A program made the position numbers and the translations under genes. This document shows positions 26,312 to 36,166 of a stretch of 64,000 bases of DNA, in pieces (positions within the stretch are counted from its first letter, which is position 1; each line of letters starts with the position of its first letter). The stretch spans positions 1,054,001 through 1,118,000 of the forward strand of contig NZ_CP034438.1 of NCBI RefSeq assembly GCF_003952265.1. Reading direction: 5' to 3'. Source of the DNA: Flaviflexus salsibiostraticola. Its GTDB lineage: Bacteria; Actinomycetota; Actinomycetes; Actinomycetales; Actinomycetaceae. Below the pieces are notes generated by a model. That model was not told the origin of the DNA. It did not search any database and saw only the letters and a list, made by a program, of their open reading frames with translations.

Positions 26312-29300
26312 GCTGACTTCTCCGTGATGACGGCGAGCTCGCCCTCGAGGATCTCGGTCTCAACCGCCAGCGTTTCGGCCTTGATGAGGTCGAGGTTGGC
26401 CTCGACTGCGCCGCGCTTCTCGGCGGGGACCGTCATGGTGAGGCGGATCCGGTCGGCGACGTGCAGTCCGGTCGACTTGCGGGTGTCCTGGATGGCGCGG
26501 ATGAGGTCGCGGGCGTAGCCCTCCGCGAGCAGATCCTCGTCGAGCTCCGTGTCGAGGACGACGAACGAGCCCGAGTCGAGAACGGCTGCCGCATCACCCT
26601 CGGCGGCGTTGACGACCGTCGTGAGGACGAACTGGTCCGGGGTGAGCGTGACCGGCTCGTCGAGCTCCATGACGACGTTCTCACCATCCCGGTGCCAGGC
26701 ACCCGACTTCGCGGCCTTGAACAGGCTCGACGTCAGCTTCCGCAGATCGCCGGGGAGCTCGCGGGGCTGGACGGCGAGCTCCTCGGAGACCGCGAGGCCA
26801 GATTCGGCGGGGCGCGTGACCGTCACGGTCTTGACGTTGACCTCGGCGGCGATGAGGTCCGCAAACGGTGCCAGATCGAGGGTCGTCACGCATTCGAGCG
26901 CCCGCAGCGGCTGGCGCACGCGGAGCTTCTCGGCCTTGCGGAGCGAGTGGGCCGCCGAGACGACGGACCGGACCTCGTCCATGACCTCGACGAGGACGTC
27001 GTCCTCCCAGGAGGCGGGAAGCTCGGGCCAGTCGGTCAGGTGGACGGAGCGTCCGCCCGTGAGGCCTCGCCAGATCTCCTCCGAGACGAGCGGCGCGAGC
27101 GGGGCGATGACCTTCGTGAGGGTCTCGAGCGCCGTGTAGAGCGCATCGAAGGAGCCAGTGTTCTCCTCCCAGAACCGGTCGCGCGAGGTTCGCACGTACC
27201 AGTTGGTGAGCAGGTCGAGGAACTGGCGGATCCGCTCGGCCGCGTTCGGGATCTCGTACTTCTCGAGGTCGGCGCGGACCGCGTCTGCCAGCCTCTTCGT
27301 GGACGCAAGGAGGTAGCGGTCCATGACGTCGAGCCCGGACGGGTCGGTCACGAGCTTCGCCTCATAGCCCGCACCCTTATTGCACGTGCCCGCGTAGAGG
27401 GAGAAGAAGTAGTAGGTGTTCCACAGCGGCAGGAGAACCTGGCGGACCGTGTCGCGCAGGCCCTGCTCGGTGACGATGAGGTTGCCGCCGCGGACGATCG
27501 GCGACGCCATGAGGAACCACCGCATCGCGTCCGCGCCGACCTCGTCGAACATCTCGTAGACATCGGGGTAGTTGCGCAGCGACTTGCTCATCTTCTGGCC
27601 GTCGTTGCCGAGCACGATGCCATGGGAGACGGACGTGCGGAAGGCCGGCTTGTCGAACAGCGCCGTCGCGAGCACGTGGAGGGTGTAGAACCAGCCGCGG
27701 GTCTGCCCGACGTATTCGACGATGAAGTCACCCGGGTAGTGGTTCTCGAACCAGTCCTCGTTCTCGAACGGGTAGTGCACCTGCGCGAACGGCATCGACC
27801 CCGAATCGAACCAGACGTCGAGGATGTCCTCGATCCGGCGCATCGTCGACTGGCCCGTCGGATCGTCCGGGTTCGGGCGGGTGAGCTCATCGATGTAGGG
27901 CCGGTGCAGGTCCACCTCGCCCTTCTCGTTCATCGGCAGTCGGCCGAAGGCCTCCTCCAGCTCCGCCAGCGAGCCGTAGACGTCGATGCGGGGGTAGTTC
28001 GGGTCATCCGACACCCAGACGGGGATCGGGCTGCCCCAGTAGCGGTTGCGGGAAATCGACCAGTCGCGGGCCCCTTCGAGCCACTTGCCGAACTGGCCGT
28101 GCTTGATGTGGTCGGGAACCCACGTGATGTCCTCGTTGAGCTCGACCATGCGGTCGCGGAACTTTGTGACCGACACGAACCACGACGTTACGGCCTTGTA
28201 GATGAGGGGCTCGCGGCAGCGCCAGCAGTGCGGGTACGAGTGGACGTAGGAGGCCTGGCGGACGAGGACCGGGCGATCCTCACCCCGGCGCTCCATGGGG
28301 CCGGTGCCGTCCCGCAGGTCGCGGATGATCGGCATGTTCGCCTCGAACACCTGCATGCCCTCGTAGTCGGGCACAGCGGAGGTGAAGACGCCGCGGCTGT
28401 CGACCGGGACGACGGGGGCGATGCCGGCCTCCCGGCACACGAGCATGTCGTCCTCACCGAAGGCGGGGGCGAGGTGGACGAGGCCGGTGCCGTCCTCGGT
28501 CGTGACGAAATCGCCGGCGATGATCTGAAAGGCGTTCGGTCCGGGCGCCTCGGACTCGCCGACGAAGTAGTCGAAGATCGGGGCGTAGCGGCGGCCCGCG
28601 AGGTCGCTGCCCTTGAGGGTGTCGACGACCTCGGGGTCCTCCCCGAGCTCCTTGGCGTACGCGGAGACAAGGTCGGCGGCGAGGATGACGCGCTCGCCGG
28701 CGAGGTCGCCCTCGGCGGGGGCGACGACAGCGTAGTCGACGTCGGGGTGGACGGCGACGGCGAGGTTCGACGGCAGCGTCCAGGGTGTCGTGGTCCAGAT
28801 GAGGGCGAGCTCGCCCGTCTCGAGCCGCATGCCGACCGTCACCGTCTGGTCCTGGCGGTCCTTGTAGACATCGTCGTCCATCTTCAGCTCGTGGTTGGAC
28901 AGCGGCGTCTCGTCGTTCCAGCAGTAGGGCAGGACCCGGTAGCCCTCGTAGGCGAGGCCCTTGTCGTAGAGGGTCTTGAACGCCCAGAGCACCGACTCCG
29001 TGTAGGACGTGTCGAGGGTCTTGTAGTCGTTGTCGAAGTCGACCCAGCGGGCCTGGCGGGTGACGTAGTCCTCCCACTCCTTCGTGTACCGCAGGACGGA
29101 CGAGCGGCATTCGGCGTTGAACACGTCGATGCCCATCTCCTCGATCTCGTCCTTCGTCTCGATCCCGAGGAGGCGCTGCGCCTCGAGCTCGGCGGGCAGG
29201 CCGTGCGTGTCCCAGCCGAAGCGGCGCTCGACGCGGCGGCCGATCTGCGTCTGGAAGCGGCCGACGAGGTCCTTGACGTAGCCGGTGAGCAGGTGGCCGT

Positions 29301-29511
29301 AGTGGGGCAGACCGTTGGCGAAGGGCGGTCCGTCGTAGAAGACGAACTCGTTCGAGCCGTTCTCACCCGCGTCTCTGTTGTCGATCGACGCCTGGAAGGT
29401 GCCGTCCTTCTTCCAGTAGGCGAGGATCTCATCCTCGAGTGCGGGGAAGCTGGGGGACGCCGCGACATCGCCGTCGCGGTGAAGGGGGTAACGCACGGAC
29501 TTCTCAGTCAT
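26308..29511 (-). CDS. ileS: Isoleucyl-tRNA synthetase
   Basis: A 1067-residue class I synthetase of the long eukaryotic-like (IleS2) type usual in actinobacteria. The HIGH motif reads PHYGH (69-73), and the KMSKS loop is intact in [13 protein letters not shown]1 editing domain occupies roughly 210-430, and the anticodon domain fills the C-terminal third. The ATG at 29511 gives [15 protein letters not shown] lies 10 nt upstream and is the target of the T-box sequestrator. It is the first gene of ileS-folC-DUF4233. Long IleS forms are known for reduced mupirocin sensitivity; that is not testable here. Confidence 0.97.
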   Translation of the reverse strand: MTEKSVRYPLHRDGDVAASPSFPALEDEILAYWKKDGTFQASIDNRDAGENGSNEFVFYDGPPFANGLPHYGHLLTGYVKDLVGRFQTQIGRRVERRFGWDTHGLPAELEAQRLLGIETKDEIEEMGIDVFNAECRSSVLRYTKEWEDYVTRQARWVDFDNDYKTLDTSYTESVLWAFKTLYDKGLAYEGYRVLPYCWNDETPLSNHELKMDDDVYKDRQDQTVTVGMRLETGELALIWTTTPWTLPSNLAVAVHPDVDYAVVAPAEGDLAGERVILAADLVSAYAKELGEDPEVVDTLKGSDLAGRRYAPIFDYFVGESEAPGPNAFQIIAGDFVTTEDGTGLVHLAPAFGEDDMLVCREAGIAPVVPVDSRGVFTSAVPDYEGMQVFEANMPIIRDLRDGTGPMERRGEDRPVLVRQASYVHSYPHCWRCREPLIYKAVTSWFVSVTKFRDRMVELNEDITWVPDHIKHGQFGKWLEGARDWSISRNRYWGSPIPVWVSDDPNYPRIDVYGSLAELEEAFGRLPMNEKGEVDLHRPYIDELTRPNPDDPTGQSTMRRIEDILDVWFDSGSMPFAQVHYPFENEDWFENHYPGDFIVEYVGQTRGWFYTLHVLATALFDKPAFRTSVSHGIVLGNDGQKMSKSLRNYPDVYEMFDEVGADAMRWFLMASPIVRGGNLIVTEQGLRDTVRQVLLPLWNTYYFFSLYAGTCNKGAGYEAKLVTDPSGLDVMDRYLLASTKRLADAVRADLEKYEIPNAAERIRQFLDLLTNWYVRTSRDRFWEENTGSFDALYTALETLTKVIAPLAPLVSEEIWRGLTGGRSVHLTDWPELPASWEDDVLVEVMDEVRSVVSAAHSLRKAEKLRVRQPLRALECVTTLDLAPFADLIAAEVNVKTVTVTRPAESGLAVSEELAVQPRELPGDLRKLTSSLFKAAKSGAWHRDGENVVMELDEPVTLTPDQFVLTTVVNAAEGDAAAVLDSGSFVVLDTELDEDLLAEGYARDLIRAIQDTRKSTGLHVADRIRLTMTVPAEKRGAVEANLDLIKAETLAVETEILEGELAVITEKSA

Positions 29512-29706
29512 GGACAGCCATCTCCTACTCGGTCTGCGCCGGGACGAGCGGATCGGTTTCGATCCTCCCGCGGTACCACCCCGCTTGCCGCATTGCGGCC
29601 GCTTCATTAGGAGACGATGACGGGTCCAACCGTCCGGTTCTACTGGGCGCGGAGCCGTTCTTCCGGATGCTCGCCGGTGATATCCCTCGCGGGCCGGGTC
29701 ATAGCG
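29512..29706 (-). promoter_or_regulatory. tRNA-Ile-responsive T-box riboswitch leader of ileS (translational type)
   Basis: On the minus strand the leader holds the near-invariant T-box core TGGTACCGCGG (29578-29568), which pairs with the uncharged tRNA acceptor end. About 100 nt upstream, a short Stem I region has an ATC isoleucine codon (29681-29679) in GATATCACCGG, the likely specifier. Downstream, GGATCG and CGATCC pair around AAAC, and the region ends at the AGGAG of ileS with no poly-T terminator. That matches the actinobacterial class that controls ribosome access. Confidence 0.85.
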
Positions 29707-29712
29707 TTCGCC

Positions 29713-29742
29713 AGTCTACAGCGTCCCGGCCATCCACTTCCA
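29713..29742 (-). promoter_or_regulatory. Putative promoter of the ileS T-box transcript
   Basis: TGGAAG (29742-29737) and TAGACT (29718-29713), 18 nt apart on the minus strand, would start transcription near 29706, just before the T-box Stem I. The -35 is weak. Confidence 0.4.
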
Positions 29743-29834
29743 GGAGGATCCCTCCCGATCTGTGTCACACGGACGCAGCCCGCGGGGGTCGAGATGCCGC
29801 ACAGCAGGACCCGGCGCATGCCAGAATTGTGCCC

Positions 29835-31007
29835 ATGATCATCGCACAGATCGCACTGCCCGCCTCCGCCGCCCCGTCGCGGGCGATGACGGAGCTCCGC
29901 CGCATCGTCGAGCAGAACGTGGCCGAGATCGACGGGGACGCCGAGACCGTCTACTCGCCGGAGATGTTCACTCGGCACTACCGCAGCCAGCACACGTGGA
30001 GGGTCATCCACCTGCTCGCCATCGACGGCGAGATCGGCCCGCGGATGGAGTCCTCCTATGGCCTGCCGCTGCTCGCCGGCTCGGCCGAGGGGATTGCCCT
30101 GTGGGGCGATGACCCGGCCACCCCTATCTCTCTCACCCCCGAGGCGCCCTGGACCGGGGAGGTCATCGGCATGGCGAGCGTCGAGGCGCCGCTGCGAGAA
30201 ACCGTCGACGCCGCCTACGTCGACATCAATGCGGTCCTCGGCCGCGAGGATGCGTACAGGCCGCTCTGGGAGGCCGCGAAGGCGATCTGCCTCGCCGAGG
30301 GCCGCACGAAGATCACCGCCTATGCGGATCACCCGTTCGGCGATGAGCTGTCGGCACCCAGCTCCGAGCTGACGCTGGCGCGGACCCGATACTCCAACTT
30401 CCTCGAGAGCGCGGGTTTTGAGCTGACCCAGACGGAGACGTGCAGCAGGCTCCCCCTGCCCGCCGATGAGACCATCGCCGCCACCCTGACGGCCGAGGCG
30501 CTGGAGAAGTCGGGCGGGTACCGGACCGTGTCCTGGGCAGGGCCGACCCCGGAGGAGCACCGCCGGGATCTTGTCACCCTCATCAGCGCCTTCCACCTCG
30601 ACATGCCGGCGGCCGGCATCGTCGAGGCCGAGGTCAACTTCGACATCGATCGGCTCATCGAGGGTGATCGGCGTCTTGAGGCGCTCGGCATCGTCTCGCT
30701 GACGACGGCGGCTCAGCACATCGAGTCCGGCCGCCTCGTCGGCCACACGCGGCTCGACCTGCTGCCGGGCTCCCGTGCCGTCGTCCAGGAGGACACCCTC
30801 GTCCTCAAGGAGCACCGCGGGCACCGACTGGGGCTCCTCATCAAGATGGCGAATCTGCGCCAGCTCAACGCGATCGCACCCGAGCGGACCTTCATCCAGA
30901 CGTGGAACGCCGGGGAGAACGCGTGGATGTGGGCGATCAATGAGCGGATGGGATTCCGCCCTCACAACGGGGCGGGCCAGTGGCAGAAGGACATCGCCGC
31001 CGGCTGA
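29835..31007 (+). CDS. GNAT-family N-acetyltransferase (two-domain)
   Basis: A 390-residue protein consistent with tandem GNAT folds. The C-terminal half has the acetyl-CoA loop region LVGHTRLDLLPGSRAVVQEDTLVLKEHRGHRLGLLIK, where HRGHRLG stands for the usual Q/RxxGxG/A motif. The N-terminal half is a degenerate partner domain. The substrate is unknown. The ATG at 29835 has no Shine-Dalgarno but sits 7 nt after CAGAAT, consistent with leaderless expression; the much longer upstream in-frame extension crosses the divergent ileS leader and is rejected. It is followed by a cation transporter after 29 nt, with no obvious functional link. Confidence 0.78.
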   Translation: MIIAQIALPASAAPSRAMTELRRIVEQNVAEIDGDAETVYSPEMFTRHYRSQHTWRVIHLLAIDGEIGPRMESSYGLPLLAGSAEGIALWGDDPATPISLTPEAPWTGEVIGMASVEAPLRETVDAAYVDINAVLGREDAYRPLWEAAKAICLAEGRTKITAYADHPFGDELSAPSSELTLARTRYSNFLESAGFELTQTETCSRLPLPADETIAATLTAEALEKSGGYRTVSWAGPTPEEHRRDLVTLISAFHLDMPAAGIVEAEVNFDIDRLIEGDRRLEALGIVSLTTAAQHIESGRLVGHTRLDLLPGSRAVVQEDTLVLKEHRGHRLGLLIKMANLRQLNAIAPERTFIQTWNAGENAWMWAINERMGFRPHNGAGQWQKDIAAG

Positions 31008-31036
31008 GTTGCTAGGATGCGGGTGGGAGGGAAGCC

Positions 31037-31933
31037 ATGCATCACGCACACGCGGTCGAGAACCGCAGGCGGCTCATCATCGCCTTCACCGCCACATTCA
31101 CCGTCCTCATCGCCGAGGTGATCGGCGCGCTGTGGACCGGCAGCCTCGCCCTGCTCGTCGATGCTGGCCACATGCTGACCGACACGGTCGGCCTGTTCAT
31201 GGCGCTGGTCGCCACTCATCTGACAATGCGGCCCGCAACGAAGACGCGGACGTGGGGGCTGCGCCGGGCCGAGGTTCTCGCCGCCTTCTTCCAGGCCTCG
31301 ATCCTCTTCGCGGTCGGTGCCTTCGCCCTCTTCGAGGGCGTGCGGAGACTGTTTGATCCAACCGACATCGAGGCCGGCGGCCTCCTCATCTTCGGCATCG
31401 TCGGCCTCGTCGCCAACCTTGTCTCCCTCGCCGTACTCAGCGGGGGCCGCTCCTCGAATCTCAACATGCGGGCGGCGTTCCTTGAGGTGCTGAACGATGC
31501 GCTCGGCTCCGTCGCCGTCATTGCCGCCGCCCTCATCATCACCTCGACCGGGTGGACGCAGGCCGACGCGATCGCCGGCATCCTCATCGCCCTCTTCATT
31601 CTTCCGAGGAGCCTCATCATCATCAAGGAGTCGATGTCGATCCTCCTCGAGTCGACGCCGCGGGGCCTCGACCTGGAAGAGGTCCGCGCCCACATCCTCG
31701 CCCTCCCCCACGTGCTCGCAGTCCACGATCTCCACGCCTCGCTCATCGCCTCGAACCTGCCGACCCTGTCGGCCCACGTCGTGCTCGATGAGTCGTGCTT
31801 CTTCGACAATCACGCCTCCCAGATCCTCGACGCCCTGCAGGAGTGCGTGCGGGACGACTTCGGGATCGAGCACACGACATTCCAGCTGGAGACTGCGGCA
31901 CACACCCACCACGAGTTCGAGACCCACGACTGA
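31037..31933 (+). CDS. Cation diffusion facilitator (CzcD-type metal efflux)
   Basis: A 298-residue CDF transporter with six membrane helices, probably exporting Zn or similar divalent metals by proton antiport. TM2 carries DAGHMLTD, whose His and Asp form half of the metal site. The matching TM5 motif reads EVLND, where the classical site is HxxxD, so a Glu replaces the His; this occurs in other actinobacterial members as far as I recall. The N-terminus (HHAHAVE) and the C-terminus (HTHHEFETHD) are His-rich. GGGAGGGA precedes the ATG at 31037. Exact metal preference is open. Confidence 0.9.
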   Translation: MHHAHAVENRRRLIIAFTATFTVLIAEVIGALWTGSLALLVDAGHMLTDTVGLFMALVATHLTMRPATKTRTWGLRRAEVLAAFFQASILFAVGAFALFEGVRRLFDPTDIEAGGLLIFGIVGLVANLVSLAVLSGGRSSNLNMRAAFLEVLNDALGSVAVIAAALIITSTGWTQADAIAGILIALFILPRSLIIIKESMSILLESTPRGLDLEEVRAHILALPHVLAVHDLHASLIASNLPTLSAHVVLDESCFFDNHASQILDALQECVRDDFGIEHTTFQLETAAHTHHEFETHD

Positions 31934-32021
31934 GTCCTGGACACCATCCCTTAACCGACCGGCCACGCAATGACCCTCGAGGCGTCGCCAGGGTGACACA
32001 TCGGCTCCCTAGCGTGGACCT

Positions 32022-33194
32022 GTGCGCATAGCAATATTCACTGAGGTATTCGCCCCGAAGATCGATGGCATCGTCACACGGCTCACCCACACGGTGACCG
32101 AGCTCGCCGACCTGGGCCACGACGTCTGCGTCGTCGCACCCGGCCCCGGCCCGGACAGCCACGGCGGCATTCCCGTCCTCCGGCTGCCATCCGCCCCCTT
32201 CAAGCCCTGGTACCCCGAGGTCCGGGTCGGCCTGCCGACCTTCGGCGTGCACGCCCAGCTGCGCCGCTTCAAGCCTGACATCATCCATGCGGTCAATCCC
32301 GTGGCCGCGGCGGCCTGGGGGATCCTCCTCTCCCGCACGCAGCGGCTGCCCCTGCTCGCCTCCTACCACACGGCCCTCCCCCAGTACACGGAGGATTTCG
32401 GGCTGCCGGCGCTGCGCAGACCGTCCGAGGCGTGGATCCGCCAGCTCCACAACCGGGCCGACGTCAACCTGTGCCCCTCGGAGCCCATGGTCGAGGAGGC
32501 TCGCCTGCTCGGTATCGAACGCGTCGGCCTGTGGCCGAAGGCGGTCGACACGGAGCGCTACCATCCGTCGAAGTTCTCGTCGGCCATGAGGGCGAGGCTG
32601 ACGGATGGGAATCCCCGCGATCCCCTCATCCTCTATGTCGGGCGCCTCTCGGCCGAGAAGAACCTCCTCTCCCTGCGCCCGGTGCTCGATCGCCTGCCCG
32701 GCACCCGGCTCGCCTTCGTCGGGTCAGGACCGTACGAGGGTGAGCTCAAACGGGCCTTCGCGGGGACCCCGACCGTCTTCACCGGGTACCTGCACGGCGA
32801 GGAGCTCGCCTCGGCCTTCGCCTCCGCGGATGTCTTCGCCTTTCCGTCGCTCACCGACACGCTCGGCAATGTGGCCTTCGAGGCGATGGCGTCCGGGACT
32901 CCCGTCGTTGGGGCGAACGCCGGGGGAATCCCCGACATCGTCCAGGACGGCCTCAACGGCTACCTCATCGACCCGTCCGACGCCGGCGCGTTCGCCGACC
33001 GCATCAACCGCATCCTCAGCGAGCCCGATCTGCGCGGCGCGCTGACAGCCGGGGCGCTCGCCTCAGCCCGGGGCAGGTCGTGGCGGAAGGCGACGATGAC
33101 CGTGGTCGACGCCTACGAGGAGGCCGCACGACGGTCGCACGTCGAGCGCGGCAGCGCGCTTCCCGCCGGGGTCGAGCTGCTGATCGACGCGTAG
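32022..33194 (+). CDS. GT4-family glycosyltransferase (GDP-mannose alpha-mannosyltransferase-like)
   Basis: A 390-residue GT-B fold enzyme. The N-terminal domain opens with FTEVFAPKIDGIVTRL, and the C-terminal domain has YVGRLSAEKNLLSL, the EX7E-type segment around FPSLTDTLGNVAFEAMASGTPVV, and GGIPDIV. The pattern resembles actinobacterial MgtA/PimB-like mannosyltransferases that act on lipids of the cell envelope, but donor and acceptor are inferred. The GTG at 32022 has a -10-like TAGCGT 6 nt upstream and no Shine-Dalgarno, suggesting a leaderless transcript. It stands alone, convergent with the monooxygenase genes. Confidence 0.86.
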   Translation: MRIAIFTEVFAPKIDGIVTRLTHTVTELADLGHDVCVVAPGPGPDSHGGIPVLRLPSAPFKPWYPEVRVGLPTFGVHAQLRRFKPDIIHAVNPVAAAAWGILLSRTQRLPLLASYHTALPQYTEDFGLPALRRPSEAWIRQLHNRADVNLCPSEPMVEEARLLGIERVGLWPKAVDTERYHPSKFSSAMRARLTDGNPRDPLILYVGRLSAEKNLLSLRPVLDRLPGTRLAFVGSGPYEGELKRAFAGTPTVFTGYLHGEELASAFASADVFAFPSLTDTLGNVAFEAMASGTPVVGANAGGIPDIVQDGLNGYLIDPSDAGAFADRINRILSEPDLRGALTAGALASARGRSWRKATMTVVDAYEEAARRSHVERGSALPAGVELLIDA

Positions 33195-33263
33195 CCGATC
33201 AGTGCCGTTCACCGCTCAGGCGGCCAGCGCAGCCATCCATCATCAGCCCTGCCGGGCCGCGGG

Positions 33264-34703
33264 TCAGTCCTCTCGCGACCTGTCGAGGAGCCGCTGGACG
33301 AGGTCCCGATGGGACGCGGTGTCGGCGCCGGACAGGTAGGCGCTCGCCATGCGGAGCGGATCGCCGTGGTAGTAATACTCGAAGAGCGCCTGCCGCCCCG
33401 CGAACGAGGACACGGCCGCATCGAAACCGAGGTTGAAGAGCCTGACCCGGTCGCTTCCCGGCAGGGTCCTCCCGTGGAGGTAGCGATCGACATCGGCCTC
33501 GAGCTCACCGTGCAGATCTCCTTCGAACGGGAGGGCGGTGAGGCCCGATGCGCCGAACTTGCGGATCGTCTGGGACAGGGACTGGAAGTACCGCGGGTAC
33601 CACGTGCGGACCGCCGCGAGCGGCTCCATCGCCGGCTGGAAGAAGCCGAAATCATTGACGAAGCCGTCGGCCTCCGCGGCCCGCAGGGCGGACCTTCCCA
33701 TCTGGACCGCGACGAGGGCCTGGGCGATGTCGTCCTGGACGTGGCCGTAGGCGTCGATCCCGATCGCCTCCGCCATCTCCTCCATGAGGCCCGCATAGAA
33801 CTCGGTCTTCACCGTCGTGCGGGTGACGGACTGATGGGCCATGAGCGCCGTGGCACCCGTGTGGGTGAACATCGTGTTGGACTTGGCGGGATGCCCGAGG
33901 AGGAACACACGATCCCATGGGACCATCACCTCGGTGAAGATGCAGACGGCGTCGATCTCCTCGAACCGCGCGGCGAGCGGCTCATCGACGATCGAGGTTC
34001 CGCGGCGCATCGGCCTGCGGCACAGCAGGGTGAGCCCCTCGATGTCGGCTGGGACGGCGAAGGCGAACGAGTACGGCATGTCGTCCATGCCGCTGCGGAG
34101 CACCGTCTGCGGCATGACGAGGATCTCGTCAGCGATCGGCGCGTTCGTCGCGATCATGCGCGCCCCTGATACGACGATGCCCCGGTCGTTCTGTGAGACG
34201 ACGCGCAGCGTCGTCTCTCCGCCGCCCTGCTCCGAGGTCGACACCGAGCGGTTGGTCTGGGGTGAGCCGACCGTGGACGTGAGGAGGAGGTCGTTCGCCT
34301 TCACCCAGCGGGCGTAGGCGAGGATGTTCGCCTCGAACTGCGGGTCCGCATCCGCGAACCACGCACCGGCCTGGCTGAAGGCGGTCAGCGCTGCGTTGAG
34401 ATGATCGCCGGTCCTGCCGAGCATGCCACCCGAGTACTCGGCCCGGATGCGGGCGGCCTCCCGGCGGGCCACGAGGTCCGCCTCCGACCGGGGTACTCGG
34501 AAGGAGGCCGCATACCGCTCGCCGTCCTCGACGACGGTCAGACGCTCATCCTCTCCCTGCATGTCGTACAGCTCGGCGTAGGAGGCGATGACACCGGCGA
34601 ACGCCGGGTGGTCGGCGACAGATTCGACCCTCCCGTCCATGTGAACATCGGGCGTCATCGCCCGCAGGGCGGCGACGTAGTCGGCACCGGTGCGCACTGC
34701 CAT
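33264..34703 (-). CDS. hpaB: HpaB-family FADH2-dependent monooxygenase, large component
   Basis: A 479-residue member of the 4-hydroxyphenylacetate 3-monooxygenase oxygenase family (acyl-CoA dehydrogenase-like fold). Recognisable segments include SPQTNRS, NDRGIVVSGARMIATNAPIADEI and the C-terminal LFEYYYHGDPLRMA. It would hydroxylate a phenolic or heteroaromatic compound using FADH2 from the reductase encoded just upstream (8-nt gap; AAGGAG before the ATG at 34703). No other hydroxyphenylacetate degradation genes are present, so the true substrate is uncertain; relatives also hydroxylate chlorophenols. Confidence 0.88.
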   Translation of the reverse strand: MAVRTGADYVAALRAMTPDVHMDGRVESVADHPAFAGVIASYAELYDMQGEDERLTVVEDGERYAASFRVPRSEADLVARREAARIRAEYSGGMLGRTGDHLNAALTAFSQAGAWFADADPQFEANILAYARWVKANDLLLTSTVGSPQTNRSVSTSEQGGGETTLRVVSQNDRGIVVSGARMIATNAPIADEILVMPQTVLRSGMDDMPYSFAFAVPADIEGLTLLCRRPMRRGTSIVDEPLAARFEEIDAVCIFTEVMVPWDRVFLLGHPAKSNTMFTHTGATALMAHQSVTRTTVKTEFYAGLMEEMAEAIGIDAYGHVQDDIAQALVAVQMGRSALRAAEADGFVNDFGFFQPAMEPLAAVRTWYPRYFQSLSQTIRKFGASGLTALPFEGDLHGELEADVDRYLHGRTLPGSDRVRLFNLGFDAAVSSFAGRQALFEYYYHGDPLRMASAYLSGADTASHRDLVQRLLDRSRED

Positions 34704-34711
34704 GGAACTCC

Positions 34712-35260
34712 TTAGATGAGGTGCTCGCGGCCGAGCACGGTCTCCGAGATCTCGGTGAAACGCGAGCCGTTGAAGCCGAGCGGGTCGCCGCGCCGCGAGC
34801 TGAAGGACTGGATCTCGCCGAGGACGAGCGTGTGGTCGCCGCCGTCATAGTGCGCCCACGGAGTGCACTCGAACCAGGCGAGAACGCCGGCCAGCCGGGG
34901 GGTCTCGGCGCCCTCGATCCACACAGGTGAGGCATTCGGCCGTCCCGCGAAGTGCCAGGCCACATCCTCCTGGGATGAGCCGAGCACGTTGACCGAGAAC
35001 GGTCTGTCGAGCAGGAGGTCGTGGGAGGAGGCGGAGCGCTGGATCGAGACGAGCAGGAGCGGAGGGTCGAAGGATACCGACGTGAAGGAGTTGACGGTGA
35101 TGCCGCGGGGGCCGCCCTCGGCCTCGAACGCGACGACGCAGACGCCGGTCGGAAACCGCGAGAACGCGGTCCGCAGACGCTCGCGCTCGGTCGGCTCGCG
35201 AAGCGGCCGCGGCTCGCTGCGCACCCGCAGCTGATCGACGAACCTATCCATTCCCATCAT
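34712..35260 (-). CDS. Flavin reductase, HpaC-like partner of the monooxygenase
   Basis: A 182-residue flavin reductase-domain protein that should supply reduced FAD to the HpaB-type oxygenase. The FMN-binding core is readable as FPTGVCVV, GITVNSFTSVSFDPPLLLVSI, and the C-terminal FNGSRFTEI. Three ATGs lie together at 35260, 35257 and 35251 behind a strong GGAGGAG; I take the first, uncertain by up to three codons. The longer in-frame extension upstream has no ribosome site. It is the first gene of the two-gene unit. Confidence 0.87.
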   Translation of the reverse strand: MMGMDRFVDQLRVRSEPRPLREPTERERLRTAFSRFPTGVCVVAFEAEGGPRGITVNSFTSVSFDPPLLLVSIQRSASSHDLLLDRPFSVNVLGSSQEDVAWHFAGRPNASPVWIEGAETPRLAGVLAWFECTPWAHYDGGDHTLVLGEIQSFSSRRGDPLGFNGSRFTEISETVLGREHLI

Positions 35261-35388
35261 CCTCTCCTCCCCCGACACTGCCAGCACCCGCCGGTGGGAC
35301 ACAACAGCTCCCAGCCACGGGCGGAATCGGGTCGCGTGAGCTCGCGCGGTGCCGGTGTGGCGCGCACGCGAGGCAGTGCCGCTGCCGG

Positions 35389-36126
35389 TCAGTCGCGCGC
35401 GACGAGCGTGTTGCTCGCCTGGGCGACGGGGCGCATGACGAGGGAGTCGATGTTGACATGGGCGGGCAGTTCGAGCGCCCACATGATCGCCTCCGCGACA
35501 TCGTCGCCCACAAGCGGCTCGGCGACACCCTCGTAGACCTTCTCGGCCGCCTCGGCTGAGCCGAGCCTGTTGAGGGAGAACTCCTCGGTCCGCACCATGC
35601 CGGGCGCGATCTCGATGATACGGATAGGCTCGCCGACGAGTTCGAGTCGCAGGGTGTTCGGCAGCATCCGCTCGGCATGCTTCGCAGCCGTGTACCCCGC
35701 ACCGCCCGGGTAGGTGTCGTGGGCGGCGGTCGAGGTGAGGAAGACGAGCGAGCCGCCGCCCCTCTCCCGCAGGTGCGGCAGGAGTGCCTGGGTGATGCGG
35801 AGGGTGGCGAGGACATTCATGTCGTACATCGCCTGCCAGTCCTCAACCCTGCCGCTCTCGACTCGGTCGGCGCCGCGGGCGCCGCCGGCGTTGTTGACGA
35901 GAGAGTCGACTTCGAACTCGCGGGCCCTCTCCGCGAGCGCGGCGACATCCGCCGCATCGGTGAGGTCGGCGGCGAACCAGTTGCAGCCGGTCTCATCCGC
36001 GAGCGCCCGCAGGCGGTCCTCCCGCCGGGCGGTGGCGAGCACCTCCCAGCCGGCGCGTCGCGCCCTGCGGACCGTCGCCGCTCCGATGCCGGTGGATGCT
36101 CCTGTGATGAGTACGCGTTTCGCCAT
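35389..36126 (-). CDS. Short-chain dehydrogenase/reductase
   Basis: A 245-residue classical SDR: cofactor motif TGASTGIG (9-16), NNAG (78-81), and catalytic Ser132, Tyr145 and Lys149 (YTAAK). Arg residues after the second strand (ATARRED) suggest NADP preference. It resembles the YdfG/serine-dehydrogenase-like group, but the substrate is not predictable. The ATG at 36126 sits 6 nt after CAGACT on the minus strand with no Shine-Dalgarno, so it is probably leaderless. It shares a 40-bp divergent promoter region with proC. Confidence 0.9.
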   Translation of the reverse strand: MAKRVLITGASTGIGAATVRRARRAGWEVLATARREDRLRALADETGCNWFAADLTDAADVAALAERAREFEVDSLVNNAGGARGADRVESGRVEDWQAMYDMNVLATLRITQALLPHLRERGGGSLVFLTSTAAHDTYPGGAGYTAAKHAERMLPNTLRLELVGEPIRIIEIAPGMVRTEEFSLNRLGSAEAAEKVYEGVAEPLVGDDVAEAIMWALELPAHVNIDSLVMRPVAQASNTLVARD

Positions 36127-36166
36127 GTCGCCAGTCTGCCCATATTCCCTCGGTTAGGCTAGCGAC

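Noticed and set aside
26461..29610. 1049-codon plus-strand frame opposite ileS
   Set aside because: It is a mirror frame of ileS, with repetitive Val/Asp/Glu/Arg composition and no recognisable domain.
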